Source of the DNA: Adiantum capillus-veneris
Lineage: Eukaryota; Streptophyta; Polypodiopsida; Polypodiales; Pteridaceae
NCBI GenBank assembly: GCA_014529385.2
Contig: CM043962.1
Coordinates: 48,492,598-48,556,597, forward strand
Direction: 5' to 3'
DNA length: 64,000 bases
In this document: positions 58,415 to 64,000 of the stretch, piece after piece
Position numbering within the stretch: the first letter of the stretch is position 1
Layout of the letters: every line of letters begins with the position of its first letter
The notes under the pieces: generated by a model
Told to the model about the DNA's origin: nothing
What the model saw: only the letters and a program-made list of their open reading frames with translations
The model's database searches: none
Made by a program: the position numbers and the translations under genes

Positions 58415-59960
58415 AGTCCATATGTATAGAGAGCTTAATGAGAAAAGAAAATGAAATATGCGAAAAAAGGACCATATAGAGTATGCAAAATCACCCCACA
58501 AGGTACCATTTGTGTGGAAACTCTTGATGGAGTTGAAACCATTGGATTCCTCAATGGGAGTAAATTAAAAGATACTATGATCCTTTAAGCCAAGAGGAGC
58601 TACGTGCCATCCATCAAAAAAAGGCAGCCAAGGAAAAAGTAGAATTGAAAAAGATACAAGCTCAAGCTGAGGTGAAGGAGCGACAGCAATGTATTAGACG
58701 CCAATGAGAGGCCAACCTTGGAGTTACACATGCATTTCAAATTGAAATAGAGGATGATTGGTTGGACTTTGACACACCTCTACGATACTCAATTGAGTTA
58801 AATAGCGCTAGAGGAAAGTGCTATATAATGCCTTATTGGGCACATGTGTTAAATATATTCTGCTATCATATAGAGTGTGGTGTCAGTTAGGAAATCCATC
58901 TCTATTTGAGAGTACCATCCAAGTTAAGGGTATCAACAAGAAATAAACTTGTTGATACCCTGGCACACTTCTATTAGTTATGAAAATGGGGTCATATCTT
59001 AAAGCTTTTTCATCATGCCTGCTGGAACTATGGAAGGCAATATAAATGTAGGAGTGCGTGGATGATAGTAGCCACCAAATGCACTATTGATTGGGGGACT
59101 AGGAGTGTCACAACACAGAAACCAACTCAGCCCTACCACTCAAGTGATAGTCCCTAAGATATCACCTCCTGAGGAAATACAACCCAAAACATTGCATGTC
59201 CAAGAGGTTGAACCATCTATACCTATAGCCCAACCCTCTAGAGCTTCAACTTCTAAGTTGAAACAAAACATGAGACACACAAGACCCATCGTAATATATC
59301 AAAGAAAACATACAAATGGGTCCCTAAAAATTCTTTACCGACCATTTATGACGCTAAAAAACAGAAGCCTTGTAAGAGATGCCCCCCTCGCTCCAAGAAA
59401 TGTAAGAAAATGTTGCGTTGGATTCCTAAACAACTATTGGAAGTTTAAGGCTACTATGAAGGAAATGATCAAATCTGGGTGCCAAAACGTAAATTGTGTT
59501 CTTATATGTCACCTATAGACCCATGTGAGTCAAATCTTGTAGCGATAAAGCCGATTGAAGATCGTGGGAAGGGAAAGATCACAGAATACTATACACCTGA
59601 TCTAGAGCTAGTTTAGGTACCAAAGAAAGAACGATTTATTCCACCAAGCTCAAAAACAAGGAAGTTAAAATGAAGCTTCCACCTCTTCATGTAGTTCATA
59701 TACGAAAATACAAGCTTTGACACCTACCATTGTAAATATCCATACAAACAAGAAATAATTTGCACCTCCTGTTGGTATGTTCACCATTTACAACAACGTT
59801 GCAAGTAAAATCATGGGAGAGTACCTTACCACCCTTGCAACTAGATGAAATGCCTAGGGTGGTGAAAACCTATTGGTCAAAGTATTCACCCACCATTAAT
59901 ACTTGGAACAATTGGTTTCAAAAGTTGATGACATCATTCCAAAGGTACGATCTACCCAAG
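58415..59960 (+). pseudogene. T2 integrase C-terminus and WVPK tail
   Basis: After the GPY/F module comes a charged helix (AAKEKVELKKIQAQAEVKERQQ, about 58620-58690). The T5-like tail follows: readable pieces are KKTYKWVPKNSL (59300-59340), MLRWIPKQLLEV then GYYEGNDQIWVPKRK (about 59410-59490), a Cys/Pro linker, VPKKERFIPPSS and SWESTLPPLQLDEMP with WNNWFQ (59810-59925). Many stops and shifts are present. Comparison with T5 shows where T5 lost pol. Confidence 0.65.
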
Positions 59961-61666
59961 TTGAAGGGGGGAGTGTTTTCTAACATCCATCATTCACTTG
60001 CTCCCCTCTTAACCTTCCTCCCTCACCTCTCAATCTCTCAATCTTAGGGAATGTATATATATAGCCCTATACTCAAGAAAACAAAAATAAAAAAGTAAAA
60101 GAGCAAGAGCCACCAAACAAGTTGCACAAGCTTATCCTTTTGACCAAGATGACTATACATGCTTAGTGACATTCTTAGTGAACATATGTACATCTATAAT
60201 GAGGAAGATTTACATGATTACACGGATAGCACGTATGGTCTCACAGATGGTGACTTTATTTTTCTTGACAATGATGAGGATAGGGGTTTAGACTTAGGGC
60301 TACCCCTCCATCTCTACAATATCTTGTTCCGTTGACCCTCTAACGAGGTGCAAATAATTACGTTAGCGTTTTTTATGTTGTTTTGATTGTGTTCAATCAA
60401 GGTTGGTGCCTCTTCCCACTGATGTGTCTCTTATAGATATTTCAGGTCTTTTCTATTGTGTACAAAAACACATTGCAGCAATTACAATTTTAAACTTCAT
60501 AGAATATTTGTCTAGTTCACTCTTCAAATCGATCACGATCATCAATACAAACAGGTGTTTCTTGTCCTTTAGCATTGCCTCTTGTTTTTTTAGCATCCAT
60601 GTTTGTCTGCTTTAACTGTGATTGGTAGCATAATATTAAGCACTTTTTCTTAGTATTAAACATTAGACTCAATATAATTTTATGTCATAGTCCCTTGTCT
60701 AGGTTTATGAATCAAGAAGTCTAATTAAGCTACTTTGACCGAGTTAGACATTAGAGATCTTCTCTTAATACCATGGGAAATGCCTTCCTAATTGTCAATG
60801 GTTATTTTAGGATCTTAATCCTATTTAGGCATCATTGTGTGCAATGTACTAGTGCTTCCTCTTGACCTTTAGCTTAAGTATTATAAAGGGAGTTTACTAT
60901 TGTGATGAGCTTGGGGAGGGTAACAATGTCATATGAACCCCCAAAGTTACAAAATTGAAATGCAATGAAAGACAAAAAAACAAAGGTGCCAAACATGTAA
61001 AATCTTAAGCTAGAAGAGAAATCCTAGTTTGATTTGGTACTTCACTCACATGTATTGCCTATGGTACTAGAGTCCTAGAGGTTCCCAGTGTGGGCGCTTT
61101 TCCTTGAGAAGCAAAAATCCCAAGGCATACAAAATAACCACACAAGTCAAAAATTGAATCAATGTGAAAAAACTTTGGGGGACCAAACAAAGGGAATAAT
61201 TCAAGCGATGATTTCATAAGCAATTCCTTTTATTGTAGCTTAACTAGAAGATCTTCTAGGTATAGCCTCTAGTCAGTCCTCGGACATGAAGTACTTTGCT
61301 CTCACAAGTAAACAGCTTAATTGACCAGAGACGACCAGAGACAATTGAGAAGCTTGCCCATGGTATTAATAGTTGACCTCTAGTGCCTCTCAATCATTAA
61401 ATTAGCTACCCTAGACTTGTTTATTTTTTTACCTTTACAACTGCTTATGCGTTTGATTATCTTACAGTTTAATATTTATTGTTGAAAAATTGTTTAATAT
61501 TCTGTTACCAATCAATTTGCATGCCTACAGACTGCATATGCTTATATAGGATGCAATTATTGTGCCATTTTTGGCTGATTTTGTAGTGTTTGAAGAAAGC
61601 TCAAGACTACAAACTCAGATGCTCTTCCACCTCGATGAATAGGCTTTCAAGGACAGAATCTACATC
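59961..61666 (+). other. T2 3' non-coding region with internal purine tract and TATA
   Basis: GAAGGGGGGA (59963-59972), TGTTTTCTAACA and TATATATATAG (about 60053) repeat the order seen in T5 at 46805-46905. The rest is collinear with T5 46920-48431, including ACAAACAGGTGTTTCTTGTCC and CTTCTCTTAATACCATGGG. No conserved frame is seen. Confidence 0.6.
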
Positions 61667-61679
61667 AAAAATGGGGACA
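61667..61679 (+). other. T2 polypurine tract, degraded
   Basis: AAAAATGGGGACA lies directly before the 3' LTR, at the place of AGGAAGGGGGGCA in T5. Confidence 0.6.
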
Positions 61680-61953
61680 TGTTAACCCTTATGGACACCC
61701 TATCACCTTTGACGGACTCCTTATCACTTATTTGAGTCATGGACCGGGCCTGTCGGTCCAATAGAAGCGTAGGTGATCGCCGATGAGAGGCGCACCACTT
61801 ATCTTATTTTTATAGTATTTTTGCAATGACCGGCCACTATGGGCAAATTCATATAAAAGGTCCATTTTGACCTAAAATCCTCATTCTTTGAGGTGCATGC
61901 TAGCAAGTGCTCTTGCTCTACCTCTATCTTCTTCTCCTTTGTCTGCTCACGTG

Positions 61954-61987
<34 letters not shown>

Positions 61988-62210
61988 CGCGCGTGCAGGT
62001 GGCATCGGCAGTTGAGCGCAACGACAGCGAAGGCTCCTTCTTCTTTGCGGTGCAGGATCCTTTATGACGGAAAGCATTGAGTGGTGAGTGACACATTATT
62101 TCCTCTTTGAGCTTGCTAGGACAGTCTAGATGTGTGCTTGCAGCCATTTGTGGCTTGCACACAGTGTTTGGCAAGTTCTCAGCCTCCAACACGTGCGGTA
62201 AAAGTGCACA
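61680..62210 (+). repeat. T2 3' LTR
   Basis: TGTTAACCC...GTGCACA, 531 bp, partner of 902-1546, with TATAAAA at 61852-61858 and a short GT run near 61951-61990. It is followed by CTTAT, the probable duplication. Confidence 0.9.
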
Positions 62211-63420
62211 CTTATTGATGGTGAGGATTCTTAATATGAGGATATGTTGTATTTTTTACTGCATAGAGTCCTTCCAAAAGAATTATCAATAGTCAAAAGG
62301 AAGAATTGACATGGATTCATACTAACTATGGGTGTTCTTGAAAAAAGGAGAATAGATTTGGTTTTAAGGTGTGTCCATAAGTTTGAACAGAAAATGATCT
62401 TGAATGAAGCACATGCAAGGATTGATGGTGGCCATTTTTTGGGAGACATCACAGCAAAAGAAGATTGTTTAGGCAGGTTTGTGGTGGCCATCAATTTCTA
62501 AAGATGCTCATGATTTTTTCAAAACTTATTCAGCTTGTCAAAGGAATGATAGGCCAGTGAATGTAGAAAGTATGCCTTTACAACCAATTCTTCCTTTAGA
62601 ACCTTTCAGAAGTGGGATCTTGACTTTATGGGCCCTGTCAAACCAACTCCAAAAAATTTACAAATAACGAATATGATCTAGTGGCAACTGATTATTGCAC
62701 CAAGTGGGTGGAGGCACAAGCAATGAAAGACAATAGAGCAGAGAGTGTGGCAAAGTTCCTGTACAAGAACATAATGACCAGGTTTGGGTGTATAGTGGAG
62801 TTGGTCTCTGATCAGGGAGTCCATTTCATAAATAAAATAATCAAGAGGTTAACTAAATATCACATGATTATTCACTAGAATCCACATTGTATTACCCCCA
62901 AGAAAATGGTCAAGCAGAATCCACAAATAAGACTTTGGTCATTATCTTGAGGAGGACGGTTTCAAAAAATAGGAAAGGAGGAGGCAAGCTTGGTTGGACA
63001 GGAATTTGAAGTATAAAACTTTTCTAGAAGGTGATTGGGTACTAATGTACAGCATCATGTTGGGGAAGAATATAGGGAAATTGAATCTTAGATACTTAGG
63101 GCCTTTTTAGGTGGCTAAAGAAGTTGAACCTTCCACATATTTTTTAGCTAATTTGCAAGGGAGGATTTTTCCCAAAGCAATAAACAATTTTTTTCTTAAA
63201 CCTTATGTCAGTGGAGGTGATCATTTTAAGGCCGATGAGACAAGCTCCTTAAATCATGGGAAATTTTTGGGGGGATGGTTGCATAAAATACGCCTCTTGA
63301 ATTATGCCATGCTTCCATGGAAGCCCTCAAGGAATAATCCTACTCTGGTGAACATTCTTACCCACGTATTGGATACTAAGGGCAATAGCTTTGTAATGGA
63401 AATGGCCTATGAACTTTGAT
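62211..63420 (+). pseudogene. T1 integrase, right fragment of T1
   Basis: It continues the linker cut at 901 (VDL then IDGEDS) into ILNEAHARIDGGHFLGDITAK (H-x6-H) and YSACQRND, where the first Cys of C-x2-C is Tyr. The core pieces are YDLVATDYCTKWVEAQAM, VELVSDQGVHFINKII (second Asp) and ENGQAESTNKTL (Glu) after a shift near 62878. A deletion follows the Glu block. The C-terminal part reads LRYLGPFQ-like sequence with a stop (Q codon to TAG near 63108) and VAKEVEPSTYFLANLQGRIFPKAINNFFLKPYV. Frames are broken throughout. Confidence 0.85.
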
Positions 63421-64000
63421 AATAGCGGAATTAGGAGAATTAGAGTGAGCATTTTTGTGAGACTACTTTGAGAACATAGAGGGTGAACTTAATTAGCGAT
63501 AGCAACATAACCATAATACTTAATTAACTTGGCAATAACAATACTTTTTCAAGAGAGAGAGTTTAGAGAACTTGACAGTTCACGACCGGATTTATGTGGA
63601 GGTGGTCCCCCTCCAATAGGCTTTTGTATTATAGATTCTCCCATCAAGATAGACTTGGTACAATACAATCTTTGTGTTCCTTGTGACCTAGGTGATGCGA
63701 TGAAGATGGGAAGCTTCATGCATCACGAGCATAACATAGAGTTCGTAAAAGGTATTAACCATCTCCGACCTCAGTCACAAGGCCTCAAACACATTCAAAG
63801 GTGGAGAGAGCTAGCAGAGAATGAGGGTAGGGAAGAGGAAGAAGAAACATTCATAGGAGAAAGAAATAGTTCCTTGTTTATCATCACTCTTCTTGCTTAG
63901 CATACATAATAGCATAGTAATGAAGATGGAGAAGATGGCAAGCTTAAGCATTGGAGCATGGATCTAGGTTGAATTTGCATTCCATGCCAAGAGTGTTGGT
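63421..64000 (+). other. Sequence downstream of T1 integrase, unassigned
   Basis: A frame at 63529-63900 (123 codons, containing DLCGGGPPPIGFCIID and RWRELAENEGREEEEE) matches nothing I recognise. It may be the 3' part of T1 or a chance frame. No LTR or polypurine tract of T1 is visible before the window ends. Confidence 0.35.

Noticed and set aside
57242-58560. Chromodomain after T2 integrase
   Set aside because: After the GPY/F module the sequence is a charged helix and then the WVPK tail. No chromodomain-like aromatic pattern is seen. T3 also lacks one.
63529-63900. Host gene at the right edge
   Set aside because: A single short frame without a domain, directly downstream of decayed T1 pol. 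Nothing supports a host gene.

Overview
The window is plant-type nuclear DNA made almost entirely of LTR retrotransposons. I found no host protein gene, rRNA or tRNA. The basis for calling it a land plant is: Ty3/gypsy elements without a chromodomain, primer sites matching plant tRNA-Asp, LTRs of 0.5 to 2 kb, a CACTA (En/Spm-type) DNA transposon, and long dinucleotide arrays. I cannot name the species. A large, repeat-rich genome (fern, lycophyte, gymnosperm or similar) is only a guess.

The layout is one nested stack. T1 (oldest, + strand) is cut between RNase H and integrase by T2. T1 occupies 1-901 and resumes at 62211. T2 (+, about 13.2 kb net, 902-62210) was itself hit twice. T3 (19.35 kb, minus strand, 4781-24134) landed in a gag zinc knuckle. 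T4 (+, 25534-54270) landed just upstream of the protease. T4's 5' LTR carries a 1221-bp CACTA element (25637-26857). T4's body carries T5 (+, 31791-49074), a member of the T2 family. T5's gag carries T6 (+, 33992-42411), the youngest element, whose two LTRs differ by about 16 substitutions plus one microsatellite expansion. Each junction is supported by a short target-site duplication and by an unbroken reading frame or an empty site in a related copy: TATGG for T3, CTATT for T4, ACA for CACTA, CCGAG for T5, ACGG for T6, and probably CTTA(T) for T2.

Coding content. T1 keeps decayed protease, RNase H and integrase. T2 has a decayed gag-pro-RT-RNaseH-integrase plus a 3' tail gene. T3 has the same order, followed by a second retropepsin-like domain and then, beyond a 3-kb spacer, a long decayed gene for a coiled-coil protein. 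T4 has no reverse transcriptase or integrase. It encodes only a gag-like region, two protease-like folds and a WVPK-repeat tail. T5 has lost RT, RNase H and integrase cleanly but keeps two long open frames (662 and 622 codons) separated by one UGA. T6 has intact gag and RT-RNaseH frames but lost integrase, its polypurine tract and the first 6 bp of its 3' LTR.

Points most worth a second look: (1) a W-x-P-K repeat tail shared by T2/T5, T4 and probably T3, with a linked motif YYxGNxQ-[VI]WVPK; (2) pol-less elements (T4, T5) that keep gag/protease coding capacity and probably depend on relatives for RT and integrase; (3) T3's extra 3' genes and its roughly 293-bp repeats with a palindromic core in two separate non-coding zones; (4) a UGA codon inside the fourth of four gag zinc knuckles, present in both T2 and T5.
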